Below, piece by piece: positions 30,902 to 44,130 of a stretch of 64,000 nt of DNA. Each line of letters begins with the position of its first letter. The first letter of the stretch is position 1. A program made the translations under genes and the position numbers. Origin of the DNA: Allodiplogaster sudhausi (taxonomy: Eukaryota > Nematoda > Chromadorea > Rhabditida > Diplogasteridae); NCBI GenBank assembly GCA_945643635.1, contig CALZFC010000248.1, forward strand, positions 6,391,501 to 6,455,500, written 5' to 3'. The notes beneath the pieces are model-generated. The model was given only the letters and a program-made list of their open reading frames with translations, had not been told where the DNA came from and searched no databases.

Positions 30902-31168
30902 TAAACACGGCCTATGCGCGCCTCCCCAAACTCCCAATGCACCGAGAAGGCTGGCAACGGCTCTCTCATCATCCGCCACTTTGGCCGAAACATCAGCTGA
31001 GCCGCTCTCTGCGAGATTGGCAACCACGAGTGACCTCTCACGAAGGTGTTTCTCGGCCATTGACTCATTTGTGGCAGAAGAGAGAGAGTGCGGATGAGCA
31101 GAGGACGCAGACACTAGCCTCTCAAACACCCATGAATCATTTTTGTGTTCCGTTATTCTCGCGCACAA
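30902..31168 (-). pseudogene. LINE 2 ORF1, N-terminal part
   Basis: An open frame with a short charged segment (residues EKHLRERSLVVANLAESG) followed by DDERAVASLLGALGV, a pattern of LINE ORF1 proteins that precedes the RNA-binding part. It runs into the LTR-element boundary at 30,898-30,901. The matching downstream part lies 12 kb away at 18562-18908. A one-base frame difference near the junction also suggests decay. No ATG is evident at the frame start. Confidence 0.6.
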
Positions 31169-31995
31169 AACGTGAAGTTGAATGACATTTAAAGTTGAGC
31201 AATCTTTCCGTCAAAGATATGAAATAGCGTGCAACAGTGAGAGAAGAAAAGTTTCTAAAGAGCTTTTACAAAATTTTGCTCTCTCACTTTCAAATACTAT
31301 TTCGTGTCCACTGACAAACTTCAGTGAATTTTTTTGTTGAATGCATTTTTAAACCTTCACAAGGTTTTCCTTTCGTTATTTTGAATGTGAGTGAAGTTTT
31401 GTCATTTTCCATAGTAAACCCGCATAAAACCTGCGTGAAGTTTTTATTTGTGCTCGTTCGAATTTCACTCAACGGTCGTTTCAGTTTTCTTCCAAGATTA
31501 ATTGCACGGCAGGTGAGGATTTCGAATTCGTAAACAAAAATAATACTGATCCTTATAAATATTTTTGATAAATACAAGGTTAATTTAAAGACGTTTGACA
31601 TTTAGAAGTAAAGATACCACAGAAACATTAAGCCTTCATGTTGGTTGGTTTTCTGAGAAGCAACATTTCCTTACATAGCATTTCGATGGCTCTAATGTTG
31701 AAGAGAGACCGAAAGAAAGGGAGCGACGAAAAGATGGAAGAAGTCAAAACATCTTCGGCCGTTCAAGGAAAATCATTCAGAATATGGCGAAAGGAAAGAT
31801 GATTCATCATTCATAAAACAAGGGAGGAATTTGCAACGTTTCCTAAAGTTAGAAGCATAGAAATTGTTTTCACTTAAACTCTTTCATGTATTTGCTCTTT
31901 ATTAAGCTTCCAATCGAATGATAAGAATTTAATCACTGATATCGCTTTGAAGAAATGTTTAATTATAATTTTTAATTTTCTGCTTATTTCGCAAT
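31169..31995. other. Intergenic stretch upstream of copy A
   Basis: AT-rich, with a weak inverted repeat around 31,225-31,310 (AAATAG with GTGAGAGA, and the complementary CTCTCAC with CTATTT). The large inverted duplication begins near 31,995. No gene seen. Confidence 0.4.
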
Positions 31996-33570
31996 ATGTT
32001 GAGGTTTCTTTCTTTCTTTTTACGCTTTGAGCATTTCTCACGTTTTTCCTATGTCATTTTGGATGTCTTTATTTGTGGTCATCTACCCTTGAAATCTCTT
32101 CATACCGTAATTTTTCATGCGTTCCTCCGTTCCAAAGGAAAACAGTATTTGATGAAAATCTCGGAAAATTAAATATTATCGCCATGAATCCAAATCAATT
32201 TTGTCGTCATTTACAGTGATAGTTTTTTTATAATCTAAATTCAATGGGAAGTATCAGCGATGTCATCCAGAAGCGCCGTCGGTGCATGAGATGATAAAGT
32301 GCCGACTGATTCGCAGGATGGATTGGGACACGAATGACCGCGAATCATGGAGAAAACTTTTTCAACAAGAACAGTCACGTTTGTTTCAATTAATCACTAT
32401 TCTGCAACGAGAAAAAGTGTAGCTTTTGAGCGAAAAAAGTGACGTAAATCAAAACAATGAGGCATTCGTCAAACATTAGATCAAGAAACTTGGCTTTCAT
32501 TGGTTCGTAACCGAGGAAATTTGGAAGGTCCAATTAAAGCAAAATCTGTGATGAATGTAAGAAAGTAGCATATACGACACCGTGAACTACAAAATTCTTC
32601 ATTTTTTTCCCTTTTTCCGGGAATACAACGGACGAGACAAAACTGGAAGGAAATGGAAATGAGTGCAAGAATTTCGCTAGCAGAATTAGCAGAATGGAAC
32701 GTGCAGGAATCACAGAATTAATAGACGAAATAAAGATTTGAATATTGTAAGCAAGGCTGGACGTGGCCAACTCGCCACTTTGAGAACGTGAACAAATCAA
32801 ACAGTAATAATAAGACAAAACCTATGGAATTGCTTTTCATCTCGATCTCTTAAATTTTCTGCATATCAATGCAAATCGCCCTGCGTATGTATATATGTAC
32901 ATACATGCGAAGAGCATCTTTACGTGCAATATTCTTATAATTTAATTTATGTAATTTAATTTTTACGTTCCTCAATCACGTGCCATAAAGCCGTTTGAAG
33001 AACGCATGCGTAGTAGAAACATACATGTTCACAGGTTAACGAGCCTTCCAACCAATTAACTTTTTACGTCAATTCTTTCCCTCGTTACTTTCCTCGTCCC
33101 CACTCCCCATGGCCGGTTGCCTCGTTTCTCGCTCTCTCGCGCTCTCTCACCATCCTCGTCCTCTTATCTCTGCTTTCTCTCGTCGTCTGGCTCCCTCTTT
33201 GCCCTCCGTTCCATTTACACTCGCCGCACCATTGTGAACAAACACAAGGTACACACAGAAAGAGAAAAATTTCATGTTAAATAAAAGATTTTCCAACCTA
33301 TCCAATATAATCTTCCTCGCAACTTCTCAGGTCGACTTTGTCCCTCCGGCGGGCACAAATCCGTTCAAGCCTTCCGCGAACACTTATCTGCCTGATCTCT
33401 TCGACTTTCGCCAGGTTAATTAAGTTATTGTTTTAGCTTAAAAATATTTATTGTTTTCAGATGACCGATCCAAAGGACGAAGCGATGAACGAGCTTCTGT
33501 ACGCGTCGAGCTTTGAGGAGCCCTTGAGTAAGGTGTCTGCTCGGTTTTGAAGGAAATGTAAAAATTTGTT
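31996..33570. repeat. Left arm of a ~1.57-kb inverted duplication (partner 46,829-48,402)
   Basis: The sequence from near 31,996 through exon 3 of copy A and into its third intron reappears almost unchanged, reversed, at 48,402-46,829. It includes the upstream flank and exons 1-3, with the same exon 1 frameshift. A 94-codon frame on the outer strand (32534-32818 minus; 47578-47862 plus) is identical in both arms but resembles no family. Confidence 0.85.
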
Positions 33571-33862
33571 TTCTTTTCGCTCTAGTTTTCTTCGACAAAG
33601 TAGCGAAGATAGTGCAAAAAATATATAAAAAAATAATAAATTATTTTTTTAGTTTTAAAAAATTAATTAATTAATTAATTAATGAAAAACGTATGTACAA
33701 TGCATAGTAACACAAATAATAACAATAATAACAATGAAAAGAATTAAAGGAGCTTGGCGTGACGGGCGACGAGCACATGCCCTATCTTCGCAACTTTGTC
33801 GAGCACGCGTGCGCCATGCCCGAATTCCCACTCACGCACGTCGTCATCGAGAAGGCAAATCA

Positions 33863-34020
33863 TTAAAGGAGGACGATCTTCGAAATTAATTCAGATTCAA
33901 ATTGCCGCGCTCTCCCTGAGACAAAGCACTCTCTCACTTTCGCTTGCTATTTGGCACGTATGCTGTTCAAACTTGCTACGTGAAAATAGCGAACGCGAGT
34001 GCGAAGTTTTGAATTTTTTT
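33863..34020. mobile_element. TTAA MITE relative, intron 4 of copy A (decayed)
   Basis: It begins TTAAAGGAGGACGATC a few bases after the GC donor. The right end has decayed. Interior motifs GCTATTT and GTGAAAATAGCGAACGCGAG match the family. Confidence 0.6.
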
Positions 34021-34534
34021 GATGATGTATATAATAGAAGATCATGAGGAGAAATGAAGGCAGAAAATTTTCACAAAATGTTGATGTAATCTCTGAAAGA
34101 AATCACTTTTGAGAATCAAAGAATAATAATTTTAAAAAAATCGCAGAAGGCGTTCCTCTGCGGCGACATCGTCTACCGCGACCCCAAGGACGACCCTTCA
34201 GGCGTCGCCTTCCCGACGCTCAGCGACAACTGCACCTGTGTAAGAAACTCGGGATAACTTGGCTCTTTGCCAACTTCTCCCATTTTGTAACCTCCTTTCA
34301 ACACAAATCGAATCCGAAATTGCATACAATCCTCAGTCAATTATCAATTAAACATATTTAAATAAAACTAAATTATAATGAGTCATTCTTCCGTTTGTTC
34401 CAGCCAACCTGCTGGACGAGACCCGTGACATGGTCTGGAAGCTCTATCCGAATGTGAAGGCCGTTCTCAACAAGGTTTTGGCAGTTAGACAAAAGATTCT
34501 TAAGAACAAATTAGTAATTAAAGAAGAAAAATGG

Positions 34535-34752
34535 TTAAAGGAGCATGACCACCGAAAAATATTTAATGGACGTTGGAATTGCCGCGTTCATCTTGCGAAT
34601 AAGCGTCCTATCTCATTTTCGCATGCTATTTCCCATCTTATACAAAACCGCCGCGTGAGCATATTTATGTAGCAAATGATCAAATGAGAGTGCGAAGGCT
34701 GTGGGAATTTGAATTCGCAAATAATATTTCGTCCGTGTTCGCCCTCCTTTAA
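34535..34752. mobile_element. TTAA MITE relative, intron 6 of copy A
   Basis: 218 bp with both ends: TTAAAGGAGCATGACCACCG and CGCCCTCCTTTAA. Confidence 0.8.
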
Positions 34753-35044
34753 ATCGAAATAGCATTGGAAATCAAGGATGGACTAATGACATTGTGCATT
34801 CTCAATAAATGATGACAGTGCTATTCAGGAGTTCGGCTACATCGCCAAGCCGTACCGTGGCCTGCATCTCATGGAGACGCTGCTCATCTACAACGCCGAC
34901 TTCAAACTCTACCTTGTGGCGTACTTTATATTTACATTTATTTCCTATTTTGTATTTAAGAAATGACTTAATTGAATTTGAAATAACGAATTAATTCGTA
35001 CTTATTTGTCTCATTAATTTAATTCGATTTAATTGAAAGGATCA

Positions 35045-35330
35045 CGGCGTGAACATCATCACGGGGCACGCCCTCCACAACAGCATGACGCGCGCTTGTC
35101 TCGGCATTGGATTCGGCATCGTGGGAATTGGCTCGGCGCCAACGCATAAGGACGGACGGCCGGTGAGAGAGCGAGGAAAAGAGAGAGTGATAATAGAGAG
35201 AAAGAAAGTGAGAGAGACTGAGTGAGATAGAAAGAGAGAGAGTGAGAGGGAGAGAAAGGAGAAATTAGCAGGGATAGCGAAGTTAAGCAAGAGGGGGGGG
35301 GGGGGGGTAAGAAGCGGAGAGATCAAGAAG
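35045..35330. repeat. GA-rich tract after exon 8 of copy A
   Basis: Exon 8 ends at 35162 and the intron begins with a long GAGAGA-type tract and a run of G (about 35,292-35,307). Equivalent GA/CT tracts follow exon 8 in copies B (38,974-39,010), C (44,515-44,675) and D (51,560-51,630). Confidence 0.7.
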
Positions 35331-36676
35331 AATCGTCGGAAAGAATGAGATGTCTGGTAATGACATAGTGAGCAATAATAAGTGGTTAATATAATAAGGC
35401 TTTGTCATTTTTCATAATTTTAATCTCATGTATAAAATAAGAATAAAATTTCTATAATTTCAAAACTGTTTTCAGGCTCGTCCCGAATTCGGCCCGGCCG
35501 TTCTGGTCACGATTGACATGCGGAATGGCCGCCGCGTCGATCCGCTGCCTGCATGGCGGAAGGCCGGTCTCCTCTAGGTGCACACTCTCTCGCTAACTCT
35601 CTGCTTCTCTCATCCTCTCCACATCGGCACACTCTCTCGTCCTCTCTACTACTCGTTCACTCTACTATTCACTTTCTCTCCCTATCCCTCGCTCTCTGAC
35701 TCATCGCCAAGCCCCACCTCAACTCGTCGATCCTATGGATACTTTTGCTGTTTGGAAGCCAAACACCTTGTCCCTCTATATAACCTTGATTAGGCTGGCT
35801 GATAAAATTGAAAGACATGAATGGCTTTACTTGCAGTACCACTCTATATCTTTCTTTCTGTACGGTTTTGTTTCTGCGAACAATACACCGAATGCCGTAA
35901 ACTATATACAACCCTATTTGTAACATATGGTGTACTGTATATTACACACTTATGAACTGTCTTCATGGAAGTATTTTTCCCTTGTGTTAACCTTTAAATT
36001 CCAACATTGTAATGTTGTCTTGGCTTTTGGTAGAATTATCAAAGCTCTTGAATTCTTTCGAAGTAACGCAAGATAGATCAAAAAAAAATTTTTTTTACTT
36101 TTCTCATTTTACTTCTCGGAAGGATAAAGAGAACGATTCTTGGTCGTTTCCCTTTATATTACATCTTGGCAATAGACGGGAGGCAAATTTTCAATTTTTT
36201 ATACGTTTTAAGCCGTTCACATTACCGAAACCTGCCGCCAGTTCTCTGTTGTCTTCTAATAGAGAAGAAGAGAGAAGTGCGAATGGGTGGTCTCGCGTCT
36301 GTTTTGTGCTCGACCTTTTACTTTCCTGTACAAAGAAGTAACAAAATAAATCAGCCAAGAGATATCTTCAACAATAAAAAAGACGAAGAAGACAGACATC
36401 GACAAGAACAACGAAGAATTCGCAAGTATATAAATACCTGTTAAATTACTGAAATTTTAAATTATTCGGTCTCTATGTAGATGTTCCCTTTCGGATTGCT
36501 TAAAAGCATCTTTACGTGCAATATTTTGTTTATTTTATTTCATGTTCTTCAAATGTGCACTAGAGTAGATTGAAGAAAGCACTTGTCGAATAACCAAATA
36601 TGAAAATGAGACTCCAACTTCAATCGACTTATCTTGCCATTTCCTATCTCCGTCACTTTACTCGTCCCCTTTCGCC

Positions 36677-39281
36677 ATGGCCGGTCGCCTCGTCTCGCTC
36701 TCTCGCGCTCTCTCATCCTCCTCCTCCACTCTCTGCTCTCCTTCGTCGTCTGGCTCTCTCCTTGTACACCGTTCCATCTACACTCGCCGCACCACGGAGG
36801 AGCATCCCGAGGCGAAGAAGGATAAGGTACTCGGAGGATACCCGAAGAAAGCAAATTTATTTAACGGAATATTCGGTTAAATAAAATGGAAAATTTTCCA
36901 ACAGATCCAGTATAATGATTCACCTTTTCCACAGTTCGACTTTGTCCCTCCGGCGGGCACAAATCCGTTCAAGCCTTCCGCGAACACTTATCTGCCTGAG
37001 CTCTTCGAGTTTCGCCAGGTTAATTAAGTTGTTTCTTTAGCTTAAAAAATATCTTGATAGTAAAAACTAATTAATTAATCTTGAATTTTTTTAATATATT
37101 TATTATTTTCAGTTGACCGATCCCAAGGACGAAGCGATGAACGAGCTTCTGCACGCCTCGAGCTTTGAGGAGCCCTTAAGCAAGGTGTCTGCTCGGTTTT
37201 GTATGGAAAATGGAAAAATATGTCGAGATTAACGCTCAAGTTATGTTCGGCCGTAAATTTGGAAAAAAAGAATAAACAGGAAAAAAATGAATCTAATTAG
37301 AGGATCAAATTAAAGGAGCTGATTAATGACAATAATTGATAACACTAATTAAAGGAGCTGGGCGTGACGGGCGACGAGCACATGCCCTATCTTCGCTACT
37401 TTGTCGAGCACGCGTGCGCCATGCCCGAATTCCCACTCACGCACGTCGTCATCGAGAAGGCAAAAGACTAAAAGAGGACGATCTTCGAAAATTAATTCAG
37501 ATTCAAACTGCCGCGCAAACCCTGCGAATAGGCACTCGTATTTTCGCGTGCTATTATGCTATTTCGCACGTCGCTCAAAGCGGCTGCTTGAAAAAATGCG
37601 AATTGCGCGGCATATGAAAAACTCACCTAATCTTGTCGGCTGATCTCCCTCTTTTAAGTCGCCGAGATTTATTTTGATATTCACAATGTAATGAAAAATC
37701 ACAGGATGGCAGAAAATTTATAAAATATTTATTTAATTTAAAATACATTTTAATTTTAATATATTGATTTAATCGTTATCAAAAATAACTTTTTTAAGTT
37801 AAAAAGGAATAAAAAAATATATTTCAGAAGACCGGCCGGCCGGCGGCGTTCCTCTGCGGCGATATCGTCTACCGCGACCCGATGGACGACCCTTCCGGCG
37901 TCGCCTTCCCGACGCTCAGCGACAATTGCACGCACATGAGTAAGAGGATCGGGGCAGTTGCTCAGAAATTGGCACTTTGCCAGCTTCTCACCATTTAGTC
38001 ATCTCCACTCTACACATCCCGAATCCGAAATATCATGCAACCAACATTTAATAAGAAATTAATATACTTGAATTAAATGAGAATGAATTATTCTTAAACT
38101 TTGTTCCAGAAAACCTGCTGGACGAGACCCGTGACATGGTCTGGAAGCTCTATCCGAATGAGAAGGCCGTTCTCAACAACGTTTTGGCAATTGGCTACAA
38201 ATATTCTTTTGAATAAATGCTAAATTAAAGGGCAGAACGGGTTAAAGGAGGTGTATCACCGAAATTTTTTTTTTAATTTTGGCGCTTGCCTCGTCTGCCC
38301 TGATGGTTTGCACTATCATTCTCGCGTATTTCGCAGATCTTACAAAAACCCGCTGTGTGATAAGTGCACGCGTGCGAATGAAAGTGTCAAGTGCGGCGGC
38401 AATTTGAATTCAGAGATAACTTTTCGTTTGTGGTCGCCCTCCTTTAAATCGAAATACATAGCATTGGAAATCAAGTGGATGACCTAGCGACATGGTGCAT
38501 TCTCAATAAATGATGGTGATAACGTGGTGATATTCAGGAGTTTGGCTACATCGCCAAGCCCTACCGTGGCCTGCATCTCATGGAGGCGCTGCTCATCTAC
38601 AACACCGACTTCAACCTCTACATGGTACTGTAATTTTATATTTTAATTCATTTCGTTCTTTTTTGATATAGTATTAATAAATATGCAGTTATAATAATTA
38701 ATGAATATGTATGTAGGTGTTAAATTTGGCATACAAAAAGTGAAATTATTTAAAGGTGCACGGAACTCAATCGTAATCTAATTGAATGCTCTCACTCACG
38801 CCTTTCGGTAAGGCAAAAGGGCGTGAATTTGAATTCTAATTAATTTTGAGAATCACGGCGTCAACCTCATCACCGGCCACTGCCTCCACAACAGCATGAC
38901 GCGCGCTTGTCTCGGCGTCGGATACGAAATCGTCGGACTTAGCTCAGCGCCAACGCACAAGGACGGACGGCCGGTGAGAGAGCGAGAGAGAGAGAGAGAG
39001 AAAGAGAGGAAATTGAGAAGTTAGAGAAATGAAGAAAGATCGTCATAAAAGAGTACGAGATGTGACAATGACAGAGTGAACAATAATGTCTGTTGTTTTC
39101 CATACTTATGACAATTGTAACTTCATGTATAGGATAAGATTAATATTTTAAAATAACTTCAAACTATTTCTATTTTCCGGCCCGCCCCGAATTCGGTGCG
39201 GCCGTCCTGTGCACGATTGACATGCGAACTGGCCGCTGCGTCGATCCCCTGCCTGCCTGGCGGAAGGCCGGTCTCCTCTAG
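36677..39281 (+). CDS. GNAT-like acetyltransferase family, copy B (full-length frame)
   Basis: Nine exons: 36677-36826, 36935-37018, 37113-37184, 37355-37459, 37828-37939, 38110-38180, 38538-38624, 38851-38973 and 39180-39281. All phases agree, giving about 301 residues. Residues 1-50 are Ser/Arg-rich (MAGRLVSLSRALSSSSS), like a mitochondrial presequence. The body has FEEPLSKELGV (compare the DEPL motif of arylalkylamine N-acetyltransferases), a strand pair THVVIEK and GRPAAFLCGDIVY, then GYIAKPYRGLHLMEALL, which fits the acetyl-CoA loop of GNAT enzymes, and HNSMTRACLGVGYEIVGL, a typical GNAT C-terminal pattern. The substrate is unknown. Intron 4 starts with GC. The last intron ends in CCG instead of AG, so exon 9 may be spliced inefficiently or elsewhere. 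Confidence 0.65.
37468..37657. mobile_element. TTAA MITE relative, intron 4 of copy B
   Basis: Both ends recognisable (CTAAAAGAGGACGATC and GATCTCCCTCTTTTAAG), diverged from the best copy. Confidence 0.65.
38242..38447. mobile_element. TTAA MITE relative, intron 6 of copy B
   Basis: 206 bp: TTAAAGGAGGTGTATCACCG at one end, GTCGCCCTCCTTTAA at the other. Confidence 0.8.
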
Positions 39282-39599
39282 GCGCACGCTCTCTCGCTCG
39301 CTCTCTGCTTTCCTCATCCTCTCTACTTTCGACACCGTCTCTCGTCCACTCTACTACTCGCTTCCTCTCCCATTCACACCCTCTTTCTCTCTCTTTCACT
39401 CATCCCAACGCCCCACCACAACTCGTCGCAACCAAACAACTTGTCCCTCTCTCTCTAACCACTGTCTGATAAAATTGGCAATAGGAATGGTTCTACTTGC
39501 AGTTTCAGCCGGTATTTAAGAAATATACCAGAAAAATAAAAAATTAAAAAAAATGAAGTTTGTGAGTTTTTTAAACTACCAGAAAGGATGGCGGTTTCA

Positions 39600-42500
39600 T
39601 TTTTTTTACAATAATATTTTATTATTAATTTGTATCTTTGTACCGTACAGTCTTCTTATAACGAAGACATGACACTGAATACTGTAAACTGTATGCAATA
39701 TACTACCGTATTCTGTATACTGTTTACTACATATAGGATTTTTGTATAGATATGGCGTACTGTATGCTACATACTGTTTACTGTGCATTGCCTGCTTTAC
39801 AGACAAACTTTATCAAGCCAAGTATCAGAAGCGGCGGATGTCGTTTCTATTGAAGCGGCGGTAGAGACGAGCATTCGGAGACAAGAAGTTGGATCTGCGA
39901 AATCAAAAAATCCTCATATTTTTCCCGCCAATATGAGAAATTTAATTTTATTTTAACTTTGAAGACATTTGTAATTGTAGCTACAATATTTCTTATTGGT
40001 AATTCGTCGCGTTCATAGTACAAAGTTTTGAGTCATTTATTCAAGCTGGAGCTAACGAAATAAGGGTGAGCTTTTTGCCATAAGTTTAAGCTATCCTTAG
40101 TTAAGGTATAACTAAGTTAACCTTAGCTCGTAAAAGACGGGCACATGCTCGCGCTCGTCCAAATTGGCCGAAGTCAGCAGCTGTCGTGGATAGGCGGGCG
40201 AGCGCTTCGCTGCGAGGAGGAGTGGTGGGGATTCCACGGCATCAGCGTCCTGAAAAATGTTCAGCGAAAATTTACCGCACAAAATCTGTTACACTAAAAA
40301 TTCCGCTATCTATAGCCTTACCAAAGAATTCACCGTTTCTAGAACAAATCGATGTTCGCCCATAAAAGAACTAATGGTAAGAACAAAACAGAGAGTTATG
40401 TGTATATGTATGAGAGAGATGGTCAGAGAGAGAGAGAGAGAAAAAAATCGAGTACAGAGTGAGAGTTAGAGGCAGGCGACAAGAGAGAAGGAGAGACAGA
40501 AGCAACAGAGAGAGAAGGAGATAGAGAAGATGTCAGAGAAAAAGAGCAGAACAAGCCTGACCGTTCTGACAGCGGTGGCCGAGAGCAGGTTGATGGCTAG
40601 AAAGACGAGAACGATCTCGTTGCTCATCACGCTCAGCACAGTAGCCTGGAAGAGAATATCGTTTTGGAAATGGTCAAATTTCATATTAGCGCTCTTGCAC
40701 GATCAGTTCATTCCAACGGACAGCTTCAAGTTCTTGCAAAGTCATATCTATGAACATATACACGTACATACGTAGGTATATAATTTTGAAAATGGATCCA
40801 GTGAATAGTTAATAAAAAAAACGCGTCATTCGTTCTAAAACAGTCTTATCTTCGTCGACATATGTATGTAGATATATATGTACGTAAATAATTACCCAGC
40901 TAAATTTAAAAAAAAGAAGTATAAGAGAGAAAGAAAAAGTATTGACACGAGTGGCTAAATGAGAAGAATCAAGGATTAAGAAGTGCGTGGCCGTTTCTGC
41001 AGGAAGTGCATGCCACTTTTTTTTCACTTCCAAGAAGAGAGTAAAAAATCTTTGCGAGCCACAAAGATAAGACCGGACACAAGCGAGCTTAAACGTGGGC
41101 GCATGGCTTATGGTATCGTCCATTTCGTGCTTTCAGGGACAGGGTATACTTATATAAGTATGTATAAGGAGCCAGACACTTAGACTGGACGCGGATAGCG
41201 TGGACCAGGAACGGGGAGAGGTTGGATGAGAGGGGGAGGGAAGAGAGAGAGAGAGCGAGAGTGATAGAGAGAGAGAGAATAAAGAAGAGAGAAGCAGCTC
41301 AAGAAGTTCACGCTGTCGGATATTAAAGCCTATTTTTAGGGAAATACTACTCTTGAGATGCATACGAACAGATTCTTGGATTCTTTGAAGCGCGGCTGTT
41401 TTTATGTTCCTCGGTCTCTCGGGGGCTGAAGAGAAAGAAACGTCAGAAGGAATCTCTTTTGAAGTCTATGGAATGTTTTCTCCTTCTCTCGTTTACCATT
41501 CATTTCTTTTTTTCCTTTTCACTTGCCGCTTTATCTTTTCCTTTCGGTTTGCTCTCCCTCGCTGTCTTGCCCTCTCTCTTTCTCTCTCTCTTTTTCTCTC
41601 GTTCTCTTTCTCTCGTTCTCTTGTGCGCACTCTTTCTCTATCCCTCCCTCTCAATCTCTCTTTCTCTCTGTGTGGATATTTCTCTAGCTTTCTCTCTCTT
41701 TCTCTTTTTCTCTCTCCTCCTCTCTCCCTCTCTCTTTCTCTCCAATCTCACAACACGGACAAAAAGACATCCATAAACGTCTCGTGGCTACGGGTGGTGT
41801 CTTGAAATGGGTTAAAGCTTTCACTGAATGGGGCGGCCATTCAGCGACATCTGCCACCTCGTGGGCGAGAGCTGCATTATTTATTGGTCATCAGGAGGGC
41901 AAGCTATGAGAGAGGGAGAGAGAGAGACAGAGACAGAGAAAAGAATTTAGAGAGAACGAGGGAGGGGTGAGAGAGAGAGGGCGAGTTAGAGAGAGAGAAT
42001 GAGAGGTAGAGAGTAAGAGAGAGAAATTGAGAGAGGTACTAGACATGAGATAAAAATAGACAAAGCGAGAGAGACAGAGTGAGTGAGAAAGAGAGAGGGA
42101 AACCGAGAGAGCGAGACAGAGAGAGAGAGATGGTCAAATAGAGTACGCGCACTATAAATAACGTCATCGGTAACACTGAGGTCATGGTGTTTGATTTATG
42201 TGAGCGTGCACAGAGTCACGGCTAGGAAGTTTGTTCCACTATTTCTTTTGAACTACCACATTTCCGCGCAAACATTTTATTTCATTTTCCAAATAAAATG
42301 CTTAATTTCAATAACAGTATCTTTAAAATTAGGAATGATAATCTGTAAATTTTCTCCGGCAATTATTGATTTTTGCATTCATTGATTAATCACTGATATA
42401 TGTATGTATTCAGAAAACTGTAATTTCTGCATACAACATATTCTTCAACGAAAAAACAGCGTAAATAAGATGAAACCTTTCTTTCCCCCCAAATGAAACG

Positions 42501-44130
42501 AAGCCGGCCCAGAATCAGGCGGGGCATGTCTTTTTTTTAAACAGCTAAGACCGCTCTGCGATCTTCAATTTCCTGTCTTGTTCTCATTCTGAAGCTCTCT
42601 TCTTCTTCAATACTTTTCTTCACTTTCGTTTTCACTCTCTCTTCCTCTTTATCTCGCTCTCTCTCTCCCTCTCGTTCTCTCTCTCTCTCATTCTTTTTCT
42701 TCTGCCTTATTACTCTCGTTCTCTGTATCCCTCTCGTTCCATCTCACCATCACTTTGTCCCTCGTTCACGCCTTGCTCCTTCGTCTCATCAGCAAAATGC
42801 AGTCTGTTACAAGAGAATTCGGCGGGCGAGATGTTGCGAGGTCTCATATTTTCGAGCATCGTCTGGAATAGAAAAGAAACGAACGTGCAACTCGATTGCC
42901 AACGGGCATATTCATTGTAGAATGAGAGATGAAAAAATGGTAAAGGAAATGGATGGAACATATATGGAAGCGACGATTAATAGAGTAAGATGGAAGGGAA
43001 AAAAGTAAAGTAAACGAAGACATTTCGGATGAGGAATAGGAATATCGAGAAAATGGACATGGGTGAACATACTTACTATATACATATGAATGTACATCCA
43101 TATACTGGGGAAATTGGAGAAAATCCAAGAGAAAATGCCTGGGCAGTCATTACTTTTGTCTGTTTATTTATTCATTTATCTTTCTATGCCGGCCTCGCTC
43201 TGCGCTCTCATCCTACGGAGTGCTGTCTGATAAAGCTAATTTCGAGCATTCTACAGCTAATTTCATGCGTGCTTTCTTTTATAATTACAAGATGGAGAGA
43301 ATGCAGCATTTTCACTCTACTTTGGCAAAAAAAAAATTGTGAAAATGAAAGGCCGTGAACATTTTTATTTTCATTTTAAAAATGCATCAAAACATCATCA
43401 TTATACATTTTTATCCGTCAGTTGTGCACCGTCATTATTGTTTATATAATAAAAAAATATTTATTAAAAAAAACACAATGAAATTGTTGGATCATTTATC
43501 AAATCTTTAAACGAAAAGCTGGAAGCATACGAGTTTAGTTTCAACTTTGGTAAAGCGAAGACATTTTGTAATCTTTTTTCTTTAATTTCCTGCCTTCTCC
43601 CCATTCTTTCTATTGCTCTCTCTTCCGCTCAGAACTCTCTTCATTTTTAACAGTCCAACCCCTATTCGTCCCGGCGAGCAACTAGCGGGAAATAGATCAC
43701 GAAAAACCCCAAACTCGGTTTGATGTGTAGAAGGTAAGGAAAACGTTTTCCCATAAGTGGTAAAAGAAAAAAAAAGAAAAAAAGAAAGAGATAGTGAAAA
43801 AAACCTGTGATAGACCAGGCTCTACAATTGTAATTATATATTAAAATTATGGCGAGTAAATCGATTAATGACTCATTCCTACAGCTTACATATGAAAACT
43901 ATTACCCGTCGTTTATAAGGACATCCGCCGTTTCTGATGCTTGGCTTGGTAAAGTTTGTCTCCAAAACAGGAAATGCACAGTAAAGATGCAGTATTGTAA
44001 ACAGTCTATAGTAAACAGTTCACCAAATACTGTATACAGTATAACATATGCAACTCATATACTAGTTTACATTATTCAATATACAAACGTGGAACTGAAA
44101 GTAGCACCATTCCGATTCGCTAATTTTATC
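39600..44130. other. Spacer at the centre of the inverted duplication
   Basis: 39,640-39,830 and 43,900-44,100 are inverted copies with irregular TACTGTATAC repeats, marking the inner ends of the two arms. Between them lies about 4 kb not repeated elsewhere in the window. It includes CT/GA microsatellites (41,230-41,290, 41,520-41,750, 41,900-42,135, 42,640-42,700) and a few exon-like pieces on the minus strand. Confidence 0.6.
40140..42862 (-). other. Possible exons of an unidentified minus-strand gene
   Basis: Three pieces have a pyrimidine-rich AG acceptor and an open frame after it: 42,862 down to about 42,790 (TTCCAG acceptor), about 40,647-40,560 (TTCCAG, then a hydrophobic SNEIVLVFLAINLLSAT, perhaps a membrane segment) and about 40,250-40,140 (TTTCAG, then DADAVESPPLLLAAKRSP). 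Phases do not connect convincingly. I do not recognise the family; a membrane protein, for instance of the PIG-W type, is one guess with little support. Confidence 0.25.

Larger units (their letters stand above)
15477..31168 (-). mobile_element. LINE 2 (non-LTR retrotransposon), split by the LTR element
   Basis: Reading down the minus strand from about 31,168: ORF1 N-terminal part (31168-30902), interruption by the LTR element (30,897-18,909), ORF1 C-terminal part (18908-18562), ORF2 endonuclease, reverse transcriptase and C-terminal domain (about 18535-15712). The 3' end has (TAAA)-type repeats at about 15,477-15,492. The flanks of the LTR element share ATCC on both sides, so the two ORF1 halves were once contiguous. 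ORF2 is broken by several frameshifts, so this is an old copy. It resembles LINE 1 in domain plan but differs in sequence. Confidence 0.85.
33109..35577 (+). pseudogene. GNAT-like acetyltransferase family, copy A (exon 1 frameshifted)
   Basis: Nine exons at the same places as copy B: 33109-33248, 33331-33414, 33461-33532, 33750-33854, 34147-34239, 34404-34474, 34829-34915, 35040-35162 and 35476-35577. Exon 1 is 140 bp instead of 150; its ATG frame meets TGA at 33235-33237 before the donor, so the N-terminal part is broken. Exon 5 lacks five codons near its start and has two possible donors; only the inner one (after 34237) keeps phase. Exons 2-4 and 6-9 are open, and the last acceptor is a good TTTTCAG. 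Intron 4 begins with GC. MITEs lie in introns 4 and 6. It could still be expressed from an internal start. Confidence 0.7.

Noticed and set aside
32534..32818. 94-codon frame conserved in both inverted arms
   Set aside because: Identity is explained by the recent duplication; no domain, no splice signals, AT-rich flank.
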